A stretch of 23,629 nucleotides of DNA from positions 1-23,629 of the IMG/VR virus record IMGVR_UViG_3300049830_000179, one strand, 5' to 3'. Under the pieces are notes generated by a model. It saw only the letters and a list, made by a program, of their open reading frames with translations. It searched no databases and had not been told where the DNA came from. Below, in pieces: positions 1 to 7,054 of the stretch (position 1 is the stretch's first letter; the number at the start of each line of letters is the position of its first letter). The stretch is from a virus. Made by a program: the position numbers and the translations under genes.

Positions 1-270
1 GCAGCGGAGCGCGCGGAGGCTGCCGAAACAATTGCGCAGGCGAGCGCCGCAGACTTGACGCGCACGCGCACGGCCTCCGGCGTCCTTGCAACAGCAAAAA
101 CGGAATGGGCCTTCGAGATTACCGACTTCAACGCGATCCCGCTCGAAAAGTTGCGCTCATATATCAAGCGGGACGCCATCGAAGCGGCTATCCGCATGGC
201 GGTAAAAATGGGCAACCGCGAGTTGGCCGGCGTGCGGATTTTCGAGGAAGTGAAAGCGAGCTTCAGATGA
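1..270 (+). CDS. Phage protein of unknown function, C-terminal part only
   Basis: The frame is open from the first base of the window to a TGA at 268-270, so the N-terminus lies upstream. The visible 89 residues start with an Ala/Glu-rich stretch, probably helical, and end in a compact module with the pattern IPLEKLRSY-x10-IRMA and a final GVRIFEEVKASFR. From memory, this ending (GVRIFEE followed by a basic C-terminus) recurs in phage proteins encoded next to recombination genes; I cannot give it a function. Its stop overlaps the ATG of the exonuclease gene (ATGA), which suggests translational coupling and a shared recombination operon. Confidence 0.7.
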   Translation, partial: AAERAEAAETIAQASAADLTRTRTASGVLATAKTEWAFEITDFNAIPLEKLRSYIKRDAIEAAIRMAVKMGNRELAGVRIFEEVKASFR

Positions 271-989
271 AAATATTCGTCATCGACACCGAAACGACGG
301 GCCTTGACCCGAAAGAGCATTGCCTTGTCGAGGTCGCGGCTCTTGCGGTCTATCAAGAGGGAAACGGCTCTTGGAGCATCGGCGACGGCATGTCCAGCTT
401 CGTCAAGCCGTCGCGATTAATACCGCCAGAGGCCAGCGCCATTCATCACATCGTTGATTCCGATGTTGCCTATGCGCCGTCGCCTGACGAAGCGGTCAAT
501 AAAGTTGTGTCGTTTGAACCGGAAGAAGGCAACCCTATTTTCTGTGCTCACAATGCGCCCTTCGACCGCAGCTTTCTGCCGATGCTCGCCGATGCGCCGT
601 GGATCGACACTTGCCGCTGCGCCAAGCACATGTGGCCTGAAGCGCCAGCCTACGGCAACCAAGTCTTGCGCTATTGGCTTCGTCCAAAGCTGGACCTTCG
701 CGCGGAACTAGGCCGGCGAACTATGGCGCACAGTGCGCTATTCGACGCCACTGTGTCAGCGCACATTCTCCATCGGATGCTTCAAGAGCGGACGACCGAT
801 GACTTGCTTGCGTTGAGCGACAAGCCGGTTGTGCTCAAGAAAGTTGGCTTCGGTAAGCATTTTGGCGTGCTCTGGACCGAAGTGCCGATGGATTATCTGC
901 AATGGGCGACGCGCCAGGACTTCGATCAAGACGTTGCCTTCACGATCAAAACGGAAATTGGCAATCGCCAGAAAAGGAGATCGGCATGA
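267..989 (+). CDS. DEDDh 3'-5' exonuclease with ExoX-like C-terminal domain
   Basis: The 240-residue protein begins MKIFVIDTETTGLDP, the Exo I motif of DnaQ-like exonucleases (D7 and E9 as metal ligands). Exo II is probably the HNAPFDR segment, and the HSALFDA segment near 155-160 gives the catalytic His and Asp of DEDDh motif III. The last 45 residues (about 190-235: GFGKHFG, then VPMDYLQWA) match the small domain found at the C-terminus of exodeoxyribonuclease X. It probably degrades DNA ends for the adjacent RecT. I chose ATG 267 because it overlaps the preceding stop and starts exactly at the catalytic fold; an upstream in-frame extension only reads through the previous gene. Confidence 0.9.
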   Translation: MKIFVIDTETTGLDPKEHCLVEVAALAVYQEGNGSWSIGDGMSSFVKPSRLIPPEASAIHHIVDSDVAYAPSPDEAVNKVVSFEPEEGNPIFCAHNAPFDRSFLPMLADAPWIDTCRCAKHMWPEAPAYGNQVLRYWLRPKLDLRAELGRRTMAHSALFDATVSAHILHRMLQERTTDDLLALSDKPVVLKKVGFGKHFGVLWTEVPMDYLQWATRQDFDQDVAFTIKTEIGNRQKRRSA

Positions 990-2200
990 ACGCGGTCACA
1001 CCAGTCGAAGGCGCAACCGAAGTCGTCGAGCGCCCGAAAGAAAAGAGCCTTGGCGCGCAGTTAAAGGACAGGCAGAGCAATTTCGTTGCCGCACTGCCAG
1101 CGCATATCCCGGTCGAGCGCTTCATGCGCGTCGTCATGACGGCAGCACAGAACAACCCATCTTTGCAGCACGCCGACAGGCCTTCGCTATTCACTTCCTG
1201 CATGCGCGCGGCGCAAGATGGCCTGTTGCCGGACGGGCGCGAGGGCGCCTTGGTTATCTACAAGACCAAGGACGGCGACGCATGGATCGCAAAGGTTCAG
1301 TGGATGCCGATGATCGCTGGCCTCCGCAAGAAGGCGCGCAACTCCGGCGAAATTGTCAGTTGGGAAGCGCAGGTCGTTTACGCGAAAGACCATTTTGAAT
1401 TCGAGCTTGGTGACGACCCTTTCATCAAGCACAAACCGTTCATGGGCGGCGAACCTGGCCCCGTGATCGCAGCCTATTCGGTCGCGACGCTCAAGGGAGG
1501 CGAGAAGTCCCGCGAAATCATGACGCGCGCGCAAATCGACAAAGTGCGCGCTGCGTCGAAGTCGCCGACAAAGGGACCGTGGGTTGAGTGGTTTGACGAA
1601 ATGGCGCGCAAAACCGTCGCGCGCCGTCATTCGAAGGTGCTGCCGATGAGCACGGACCTTGACGACCTCATCCGCCGCGACGACGACCTCTACGACATGG
1701 CCGGCGCTCGCGACGACGCGAAGGCCGTTGCCGGACCAAAGGCGCGGACGCTCGCCGGTCGGCTCGATATGATCGCCGGGCCGGCGGACGCGAGCGAAGA
1801 CGCGCCCGCACACGATCCCGAAACGGGCGACGTCACACAAGAAACCACCGGCGCCGAGCCGGCCACCAATCCGCCTGCCGCAAAGCCGGCGGACACTGCG
1901 GCCACGCCAGCTGCGGGCCTTGAGAAAGGAACGTCTGCGCAGCCGACGAAGGACGCGGGGGCCGCAACAAGCCCCCCAGCCATGAAGGCCCCCGCGTCCG
2001 GGCCGCGCGAAACCGCCGATGACTTCCCCGGCGACCGGCCATCAAAGATGACGCCCGTTGCTCTTGCCCGCCAGCGGGGCGCGGAAGCCTGCCGCACGGG
2101 CGAGCCGCTCGACATCATGCCGCTCAAATACCGCGACCCCAAGCGCCGCACGGAATCTTCGGCGTGGCAAGAAGGATGGAACGATGAGGCGGCGCGGTGA
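986..2200 (+). CDS. recT: RecT-family single-strand annealing protein with Rmf/CrpP-like tail
   Basis: This 404-residue protein has the RecT core at about 20-250: SNFVAALP near the start, an FTSCMRAAQDGLLPDGREGALV block, WMPMIAGLRKKARNSG, and the WFDEMARKTVARRHSKVLP segment. RecT proteins anneal complementary ssDNA and work with an exonuclease, here the gene just upstream (ATGA overlap; GGAG ribosome site about 7 bases before ATG 986). Residues about 265-355 are an Ala/Pro/Thr-rich linker. Residues about 358-404 (ARQRGAEACRTGE, a central Pro, then SSAWQEGWNDEAA) resemble the ribosome modulation factor/CrpP small domain. Most RecT proteins end soon after the core, so the tail is unusual. Confidence 0.93.
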   Translation: MNAVTPVEGATEVVERPKEKSLGAQLKDRQSNFVAALPAHIPVERFMRVVMTAAQNNPSLQHADRPSLFTSCMRAAQDGLLPDGREGALVIYKTKDGDAWIAKVQWMPMIAGLRKKARNSGEIVSWEAQVVYAKDHFEFELGDDPFIKHKPFMGGEPGPVIAAYSVATLKGGEKSREIMTRAQIDKVRAASKSPTKGPWVEWFDEMARKTVARRHSKVLPMSTDLDDLIRRDDDLYDMAGARDDAKAVAGPKARTLAGRLDMIAGPADASEDAPAHDPETGDVTQETTGAEPATNPPAAKPADTAATPAAGLEKGTSAQPTKDAGAATSPPAMKAPASGPRETADDFPGDRPSKMTPVALARQRGAEACRTGEPLDIMPLKYRDPKRRTESSAWQEGWNDEAAR

Positions 2201-2252
2201 GACAGACAAAGCCGGCGCTTCCGCCGAGACAGCTTTATGTGAGGGTAGGACA

Positions 2253-2480
2253 ATGAACGATCAAGAATTTATTGAAATGGCCAAAGAATGCGCGGACGAA
2301 ATTCGGTCGCTGCGGCGGCGTCTTGCACAGGTTGAGCCTATGGCAGATGCGTACCAAAGAATAGCGACCGTGCTTGATCTTTTGCCGAAGCAGAGCGTCA
2401 TCACGTCAAGGATGCGATGCGCGGGGACTACAAAGCGTTTTTCAAAGGCGCATGGTCTTCAATCGTCGGCTGGGGACTGA
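2253..2480 (+). CDS. Small helical phage protein, possibly frame-disrupted
   Basis: 75 residues. The first 46 (MNDQEFIEMAKECADEIRSL, then QVEPMADAYQ and DLLPKQS) look like the coiled-coil start of a phage small-protein type I recognise by pattern only, where LLPKQS is normally followed by a further conserved helix. Here the remainder is basic and low in quality, while another frame over 2381-2509 encodes a more protein-like ending. ATG 2253 has GAGGG about 7 bases upstream. An alternative ATG at 2184 also has AAGGA upstream and overlaps the recT end, adding 23 residues. Function unknown. Confidence 0.5.
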   Translation: MNDQEFIEMAKECADEIRSLRRRLAQVEPMADAYQRIATVLDLLPKQSVITSRMRCAGTTKRFSKAHGLQSSAGD

Positions 2481-2509
2481 GCAACCGCGTCAAAGATCAG
2501 GATTGGTGA
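2417..2509 (+). CDS. 30-residue ORF or displaced C-terminus of the preceding gene
   Basis: ATG 2417 is preceded by AAGGA at a 4-base spacing and opens a 30-residue frame (MRGDYKAFFKGAWSSIVGWG, then 10 more residues). The frame is open back to 2378 without a start codon. Its amphipathic, Trp/Phe-rich composition looks more like real protein than the overlapping end of the 2253 gene. It may be a tiny independent gene or the true C-terminus of the 2253 protein after a one-base frame change near 2379-2383. Confidence 0.35.
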   Translation: MRGDYKAFFKGAWSSIVGWGLSNRVKDQDW

Positions 2510-2514
2510 GCGAC

Positions 2515-2733
2515 ATGACCAATTCACGCCTCCATTGCTGTGTGCCATTTTGCGCCCGGACAACCGTGCCGAAAAACGGCTGGGATGAATGGCTGTGCCA
2601 GAAACACTGGCCCGGTGCGGACCATAAATTGCGGGCGCTCAAGTTGCGAGCCGAAAAATTCAATCGCCAATGGCTCTATCAGCGCGCTTGGGCGCGCTGC
2701 AAGCGCCAGGCAATCGAAAGAGCACTGACATGA
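2515..2733 (+). CDS. Small cysteine/histidine-rich protein
   Basis: 72 residues. The N-terminal half holds HCCVPFC, then WLCQKHW about 20 residues later, a Cys/His spacing that could bind one zinc ion. The C-terminal half is basic and helical (LRALKLRAEKFNRQW, then arginine/lysine-rich). Such proteins are common in phage early regions and may bind nucleic acid, but the function here is unknown. The ATG lies 5 bases after the TGA at 2507-2509 with GGTGAG as ribosome site. The end overlaps the next ATG. Confidence 0.65.
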   Translation: MTNSRLHCCVPFCARTTVPKNGWDEWLCQKHWPGADHKLRALKLRAEKFNRQWLYQRAWARCKRQAIERALT

Positions 2734-2993
2734 CCCTTCCCCGCACCGCAGAAGACGCATTGGCGCATAAGATCGGCGGACTGATCGCCAAGCAGCGCGG
2801 CTGCGGAATTCTCATGCCGGGAGGCAATCACATTGTCTGCCGAGAGACGCGCTTGCCGAAAGATCAGCGCGTAGCCGGCGCATGCGGCTGCTTTGAACTG
2901 GCTGAGGATATTCTGGCGATGACCGCGCCGGCAACCGAACTCGACCGCCTGCGCACCGTCATTTCCCTATGTGCCGGATCAAGAACTTTCTAG
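2730..2993 (+). CDS. Hypothetical phage protein
   Basis: 87 residues starting MTLPRTAEDALAHKIGGLIA, with ATG overlapping the previous stop (ATGA). Three of its four cysteines are in RGCGIL, IVCRE and ACGCFE settings. I do not recognise a family. An upstream in-frame start at 2670 would overlap the previous gene by 64 bases and is less likely. Confidence 0.6.
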   Translation: MTLPRTAEDALAHKIGGLIAKQRGCGILMPGGNHIVCRETRLPKDQRVAGACGCFELAEDILAMTAPATELDRLRTVISLCAGSRTF

Positions 2994-3005
2994 AGGATGC
3001 AGCCG

Positions 3006-3107
3006 ATGGAATTTGAATATTACACTGAAGGATTCGAAGACGCATGGCGCGGCGGACTATCCGCATCCGCCCTCGCACCGGAGGACAAGACAGATGGCGG
3101 CGAATAG
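3006..3107 (+). CDS. 33-residue hypothetical peptide
   Basis: ATG 3006 opens a 33-residue frame (MEFEYYTEGFEDAWRGGLSA, ending EDKTDGGE). A purine-rich AGAGGA lies about 10 bases upstream. The GFEDAWRGG stretch is reminiscent of the first helix of Rmf/CrpP-like domains, but the protein is too short to assign. It ends inside the start of the DUF5131 gene (14-base overlap), consistent with coupling. Confidence 0.4.
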   Translation: MEFEYYTEGFEDAWRGGLSASALAPEDKTDGGE

Positions 3108-4086
3108 CAAAATCGAATGGTGCCATCACACCATGAATTTTTGGGTCGGCTGCACGAAGGTCAGCGCGGCATGTGATCACTGCTACGCCGAGGGCTGGGC
3201 GAAACGCACAGGGCAGGCCGGGCTTTGGGCAGGCGAGCGGCGGCGCACGAGTGCGGCCAATTGGAAGCAGCCGCTCAAGTGGAATCGTGAGGCCGAGGCA
3301 ACAGGCCAGCGCGCGCGTGTGTTCAGCAATTCGCTTGCGGACTTTTTCGACAACCAAGCGCAGCCAGAGTGGCGCGCGGATGCATGGAAGGTCATAGCAG
3401 ACACGCCGTGGCTCGACTGGCTGCTGCTGACCAAGCGCCCGCAGAACATCCGCAAGATGCTGCCGCCGGATTGGGGCGACGGCTGGCCGAATGTTTGGCT
3501 GGGGACGACGGCGGAAAACCAGGAGGAAGCGGATCGCCGCATCCCGCACCTTCTCGCCACGCCGGCGGCGGTGAGGTTTGTCAGCGCCGAGCCGCTGCTC
3601 GCGCCGATTGATTTCACCGGCACGACGCTGGAAGACGCCATTGCGAGTTTCAAGGATTGGGGCTTCCACTATCCCCCAAGCGACAAGCCGCCGCCGCGCC
3701 TCGACTGGATCATCACCGGCGGCGAGTCCGGCGCGCACGCGCGCCCGATGCATCCCGACTGGGCAAGGTCAGCCAGGGATCAATGTAAGGCGGCGGGAAC
3801 GGCGTATTTCTTCAAGCAGTGGGGCGAGTTTTTGCCGGTTGGTCAGCATTTGCCCGGATGCGGAAAAATCCACGGCGCTACCGCCGTAAAGCCGGGCCGA
3901 ATGAAACTGCACTATGCCGGCTCTTCCAAGCTTGGACCGAAATATGCTTTCGCCGACAAAGGCGTCGCGTTCGCATCGACGCACGACAACCGCTTGACGT
4001 TCCGCGTCGGCAAATCCCGCGCCGGCCGCCTGCTCGACGGGCGCGAGCACAACGCCATGCCGGGAGGCTCACATGCCAATGATTGA
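3094..4086 (+). CDS. DUF5131 family protein (phage Gp37/Gp68)
   Basis: 330 residues. The signature is at the N-terminus: KIEWCHHTMNFWVGCTKVS, then AACDHCYAE, giving C20-x6-C27-x2-C30. Downstream are family blocks around FSNSLADFFDN, WLLLTKRP, NVWLGTTAEN, VRFVSAEPLL, DWIITGGESG and YFFKQWGEF. The family is widespread in phages and prophages. The three-cysteine cluster and TIM-barrel-like periodicity suggest a metal or Fe-S centre, possibly radical-SAM-like, but I know of no established activity. ATG 3094 (GGAGG about 10 bases upstream) starts directly before the conserved region. The C-terminal 50 residues are variable and basic. Confidence 0.88.
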   Translation: MAANSKIEWCHHTMNFWVGCTKVSAACDHCYAEGWAKRTGQAGLWAGERRRTSAANWKQPLKWNREAEATGQRARVFSNSLADFFDNQAQPEWRADAWKVIADTPWLDWLLLTKRPQNIRKMLPPDWGDGWPNVWLGTTAENQEEADRRIPHLLATPAAVRFVSAEPLLAPIDFTGTTLEDAIASFKDWGFHYPPSDKPPPRLDWIITGGESGAHARPMHPDWARSARDQCKAAGTAYFFKQWGEFLPVGQHLPGCGKIHGATAVKPGRMKLHYAGSSKLGPKYAFADKGVAFASTHDNRLTFRVGKSRAGRLLDGREHNAMPGGSHAND

Positions 4087-4315
4087 CCTTGATGCGCTGC
4101 GGCGCGGGATAGACGGCTCTGAAATGGATCGCGAGAATTATGTTTCTTGGGGCGCAAGTCCTGAATATCTCGCCCAACAGAAAGCCGTCGTATCCGCCGC
4201 CCGCGCCTATCTCGCCGCCGTGGCGAGTCCCGATCAAACCGATGCGGCAGCGCAAGCCATCATCGCTGAAGGATACAACCCCGCGCTGGCGCAAGCGAAT
4301 GGAGAGACGGGATGA
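4073..4315 (+). CDS. Small acidic helical phage protein
   Basis: 80 residues (MPMIDLDALRRGIDGSEMDR; Ala-rich helix in the second half). ATG 4073 is preceded by GGGAGG and overlaps the end of the DUF5131 gene by 14 bases; a second ATG at 4079 is also possible. No motif recognised. The stop overlaps the next ATG. Confidence 0.6.
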   Translation: MPMIDLDALRRGIDGSEMDRENYVSWGASPEYLAQQKAVVSAARAYLAAVASPDQTDAAAQAIIAEGYNPALAQANGETG

Positions 4316-4554
4316 GCACAGTCGGATCGAGCCTGCTGGACGAAATTGAGCGCGTATCGGCGTTGCTGGAGAAACAGCGCCAGCGGCATGACGAGATGCG
4401 AGGCTGGCAGCGCATTTTGATCGTGACCGGCATGGAGCCGATGCTGTTCATGATGAAAAGGGAAATTGACCTGGCGAAGGCGTCTGTCGCGAGCGACGAC
4501 GCGATTGCGTGCATCCGCTCGCTCAAGGCGTTGCAGGGCTATGCCGATGACTGA
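4312..4554 (+). CDS. Small coiled-coil phage protein
   Basis: 80 residues, nearly all helical by composition: LLDEIERVSALLEKQRQRHD, then FMMKREIDLAKASV. The first half looks like a coiled coil. No family recognised. It starts by ATGA overlap with the previous stop and ends inside the beginning of the zinc-ribbon-like gene. Confidence 0.6.
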   Translation: MSTVGSSLLDEIERVSALLEKQRQRHDEMRGWQRILIVTGMEPMLFMMKREIDLAKASVASDDAIACIRSLKALQGYADD

Positions 4555-4780
4555 CCTTCCCGCCACCGCGCTGAGGCCAAAGCACATCGCTCAAGACTTT
4601 GACCTTCGCCCCCTGTTTCATATGGAAACGTGCGAGCAATGCGGGAATCTGCATCTGGTTACGCCGTGCAGATACGGTCGATGCCGCAAGTGCAATTTCC
4701 CCATCGGTCCCGACGAGCCTGATCGAGCGCGCGAACTAAAAAGGCTTACAACTTCGCATGGAGCGGGCGCCGATGAGTGA
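4541..4780 (+). CDS. Zinc-ribbon-like small protein
   Basis: 79 residues. The core is CEQCGNLHL, then PCRYGRCRKCNF, with CxxC and CxxC pairs about 15 residues apart and one extra Cys: a probable four-Cys zinc site. It starts at ATG 4541 (or ATG 4547), overlapping the previous gene by 14 or 8 bases. The tail is basic. A role in nucleic-acid or protein binding is plausible but not shown. Confidence 0.55.
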   Translation: MPMTDLPATALRPKHIAQDFDLRPLFHMETCEQCGNLHLVTPCRYGRCRKCNFPIGPDEPDRARELKRLTTSHGAGADE

Positions 4781-5243
4781 CGCCACGAATCCCGTCACCG
4801 CCATCTATCCGCCACCGAAAAGCGAGATGGCAAAACACATCAACGAGCTTGTTGCATTCCTGCGTGACGGGCATAGCGGGCGCGCAGAGTTTCTTTACGC
4901 CATCAACAGCGCAGTCGCGCATGCTGACTATCTTGAGGATCGCTGCGTGGCGCTGGCTGCCGACAACATTGCAATGCGAGACCATCTTGCGATTCCATTC
5001 CCGATGGCGATGAGCGTTGAAACATACGCATCCCATGCCGTTCCTTTCGAAAGAATATTCGAATGGCGGCTTCAACCGATCAGTTGGCAGTTGCGCGTTT
5101 CATTGCCAGAAAGCCGCTACGAGACCGCCGATAAATTCCGCAAGCTGCGCTGGCAGACGTTGCGCAGCGCGTTCAAGATGGTGAGAAAGCAGGTTGAAAC
5201 AGCAATGGAAGATTTGGCGCGACGGAGCCGGTCTGATGGCTGA
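4773..5243 (+). CDS. Hypothetical phage protein
   Basis: 156 residues (MSDATNPVTAIYPPPKSEMA). The central part is helical with a leucine/alanine heptad tendency (HINELVAFLRDGHSGRAEFL), and the end is strongly basic and helical (FRKLRWQTLRSAFKMVRKQV). No family recognised. ATG 4773 overlaps the previous stop region and has GGAGC about 9 bases upstream; ATG 4758 is an alternative adding five residues. Confidence 0.6.
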   Translation: MSDATNPVTAIYPPPKSEMAKHINELVAFLRDGHSGRAEFLYAINSAVAHADYLEDRCVALAADNIAMRDHLAIPFPMAMSVETYASHAVPFERIFEWRLQPISWQLRVSLPESRYETADKFRKLRWQTLRSAFKMVRKQVETAMEDLARRSRSDG

Positions 5244-5511
5244 TGTCCCTGTCCCGACACGCGACATTCTCACCCGCCTTGAACAAGGTTGGTCATGCCG
5301 GCGGTGCAAATGCAGGTCATGCTATAATGGGTATGAGAACCACGAGCACGGCTGCACCGACGGCCCGGATTGCGTCGAAACACGCGAGCGGTTACGTGCC
5401 CGCTGCATAATAGACAGTATCGTCGCCCGCGCCGCCGCCGACGAGATTAAGGCCTTGCGCCGGCAGGTTGCGGAGATGACGGCGCGCAATGCGATGGGGG
5501 ACGGGATATGA
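5236..5511 (+). CDS. Cysteine-rich small protein
   Basis: 91 residues. The N-terminal half contains six cysteines (WSCRRCKCRSCYNGY, then HGCTDGPDC) plus two histidines, which suggests one or two zinc sites. The C-terminal half is a helix (IVARAAADEIKALRRQVAEM). It overlaps the previous gene by 8 bases. Function unknown; the layout (Cys-rich head, coiled-coil tail) fits a small regulatory or adaptor protein. Confidence 0.55.
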   Translation: MADVPVPTRDILTRLEQGWSCRRCKCRSCYNGYENHEHGCTDGPDCVETRERLRARCIIDSIVARAAADEIKALRRQVAEMTARNAMGDGI

Positions 5512-5567
5512 TCCGCCAGCCCGTCCCGGCTCGCGGCGCGCAAGGCTTTTGGAGGTGGACGCCGTGA
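5508..5567 (+). CDS. 19-residue coupling peptide (possible)
   Basis: ATG 5508 overlaps the stop of the previous gene (ATGA) and opens a 19-residue frame (MIRQPVPARGAQGFWRWTP). Its TGA overlaps the GTG start of the next gene (GTGA). The frame spans exactly the gap between two genes, so it may carry ribosomes to the GTG start at 5564. It could equally be chance. Confidence 0.3.
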   Translation: MIRQPVPARGAQGFWRWTP

Positions 5568-5875
5568 CCAGCGCCGCCTCCAAAACCTATAAAGTCGGCC
5601 GCGACAGCTTTGCGCGGCAAGTGTCGCTGACCTGCGAGATGCGATCAAACGGTCATCGGAAGTGGACGCTGCATCGGGAAGCCTCTAGCCAGCGCGACGA
5701 GTCCATCATCGTTTATGATCTCAGCGACAGCATCCTGATTGAGATTGGCAAAGCCGCCTGCCACGAGAGATACCAAGCGGCCCGCCAAAGAGGATGTAGC
5801 GAGCCTTGTTTCGACTATGGCGACCCGATCTCGTGTCTCTGCACGCGGCACGACAAGATCGTGAGCGGCCCATGA
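5564..5875 (+). CDS. Hypothetical phage protein, GTG start
   Basis: 103 residues (GTG start; TSAASKTYKVGRDSFARQVS follows). I chose GTG 5564 because a strong GGAGGTGG ribosome site begins 13 bases upstream, whereas a start at 5489 would overlap the previous gene and add a low-quality segment. Four cysteines sit in the last 30 residues (GCSEPCFDYGDPISCLCTRHD), a possible metal site. No family recognised. Confidence 0.6.
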   Translation: MTSAASKTYKVGRDSFARQVSLTCEMRSNGHRKWTLHREASSQRDESIIVYDLSDSILIEIGKAACHERYQAARQRGCSEPCFDYGDPISCLCTRHDKIVSGP

Positions 5876-6192
5876 CCCGCCAGTTCAAATCCCGCGATCC
5901 CATCGCGCAACAGCTTGAGCGCCAGCACGATGCGCATCCGCAGCCTTACGCATATGCCGTCGCTCAAATCGACAGTGGATTTTGGGTTGCCGGCGTTTGG
6001 GCATTCAACCATCCGGGCAGCGACTATGACCAGAGCTATGACAAGGTCGTCAAGGAATGCGCAAAACGAAATTTGAAGCATGTCGTCGCGCTCGGCATTG
6101 CCGATAATAAAATGCCGTGGGGCAAGAAGGGAAGCGGCGACGTAAGCCCCTACACCTATCGGCAATACTACGAAGGTTGCCTTTCAAAATGA
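5872..6192 (+). CDS. Hypothetical phage protein
   Basis: 106 residues, ATGA overlap with the previous gene. The sequence has a regular mixed alpha/beta look (YAYAVAQIDSGFWVAGVWAF, then KHVVALGIADNK and YTYRQYYEGCLSK). No family recognised. It precedes the excisionase-like gene and overlaps its start. Confidence 0.6.
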   Translation: MTRQFKSRDPIAQQLERQHDAHPQPYAYAVAQIDSGFWVAGVWAFNHPGSDYDQSYDKVVKECAKRNLKHVVALGIADNKMPWGKKGSGDVSPYTYRQYYEGCLSK

Positions 6193-6581
6193 CCCGCCCC
6201 CGCCCTGCCATGCCGCTGGAGCCGCTGCATTGCGATATGCGGGACGCCGCCGCGCGCCTGGGCGTCGGGCGCCGCTGGCTACAGGACTTTCTAAAAAACC
6301 ATCCGCATTATAGGCTGGCAGGCGCCAAGAAGCTTTTCAGCGCCGACGACCTTCACTGCCTTTCGGAAGCGATGCGCCCATGCTCAAACTCAAACCGCCC
6401 CGCGCGGGGAAATCGCCGCATTGGACCATCCGGGGGACGCACCTCGGAACACGCGTTAACCGAAGCGCTAAAACTGGCGAGCGAAGGCTTGCCGCGAAGG
6501 AACTCGCGAAGGTCCGCGACGACATCGAAAGTGGCCGTTATGCCAAGGCCGGCGCGCCAACCTTCGCCAGCGCAGCCGTGA
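6189..6581 (+). CDS. Helix-turn-helix / excisionase-like protein
   Basis: 130 residues. The N-terminal 65 residues hold a MerR/Xis-type HTH pattern: CDMRDAAARLGVGRRWLQDF, then RLAGAKKLFSADDLHCLSEA. The second half (RPARGNRRIGPSGG, then TEALKLASEG) also matches my memory of such proteins in alphaproteobacterial prophages, so translation probably runs to 6581 and overlaps the integrase gene by 202 bases in a different frame. By position it would be the directionality factor for the integrase, or its repressor. ATGA overlap with the previous gene. Confidence 0.7.
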   Translation: MTRPRPAMPLEPLHCDMRDAAARLGVGRRWLQDFLKNHPHYRLAGAKKLFSADDLHCLSEAMRPCSNSNRPARGNRRIGPSGGRTSEHALTEALKLASEGLPRRNSRRSATTSKVAVMPRPARQPSPAQP

Positions 6582-7054
6582 GCTATATGCAGGCCGGCGG
6601 CGACCGGCGCTTTCTGGCGCCCTTGATCAAACATTTCGGCACGAGTCCGCTCGCCAGCATCGGGCAGGCTGAGATAGACGCGGCGGCGCTGGCGCTCTAT
6701 CCGCGCGCCAGCCCGGCAACGCGCAACCGGCAGGTCTATGCCGTGGCGTCGGTCGTTATTCGCCGCGCCGGGGTCGCACTGGCGTTGAAACGCCCCAAAG
6801 GCTCGCAGGGCGCGCCAAGGACAGACTTTCTCGCCCCCGACGCGGCATTCTCCCTGCTGGACGCCGCAGCCGCCGTAGGGGCGGATTTTGGCGCGCTCTG
6901 CACCTTCCTGCTTTATACCGGCGCCCGGCTGTCCGAGGCGCTGGCGCTGCGCTGCGATGACGTTGATCTTGCCCGGCAAAGCGCGACGCGGATATTGCGG
7001 CAAAATACATGGGAGACAACCAGCCGAAAATCGGTTTGGAGGTTCCGGGCCTGA
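6380..7054 (+). pseudogene. int: Tyrosine recombinase (phage integrase), truncated in the catalytic domain
   Basis: The frame begins MLKLKPPRAGKSPHW, then a WTIRGTHLG strand region, a core-binding domain (about 50-130, including SPATRNRQVYAVAS) and the start of the catalytic domain (TGARLSEALALRCDDVDL), which carries the first catalytic Arg. After about residue 200 the sequence becomes unrelated basic filler and stops at residue 224. The second catalytic box (H-x-x-R) and the nucleophilic Tyr, normally another 120-150 residues on, are absent. Homology switches near 6975-6990 to a PTH2 fragment in another frame. The product should not be able to recombine DNA. Confidence 0.82.

Noticed and set aside
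105-266. In-frame upstream extension of the exonuclease
   Set aside because: It reads through the preceding gene in another frame; the conserved fold begins at ATG 267, which also has the ATGA coupling.
1187-1840. 217-residue open frame opposite recT on the - strand
   Set aside because: Arginine-rich, no motifs, fully antisense to a well-supported RecT gene.
2959-3753. 264-residue open frame on the - strand opposite the DUF5131 gene
   Set aside because: Composition of a GC-rich shadow frame and no ribosome site; the + strand protein has clear family motifs.
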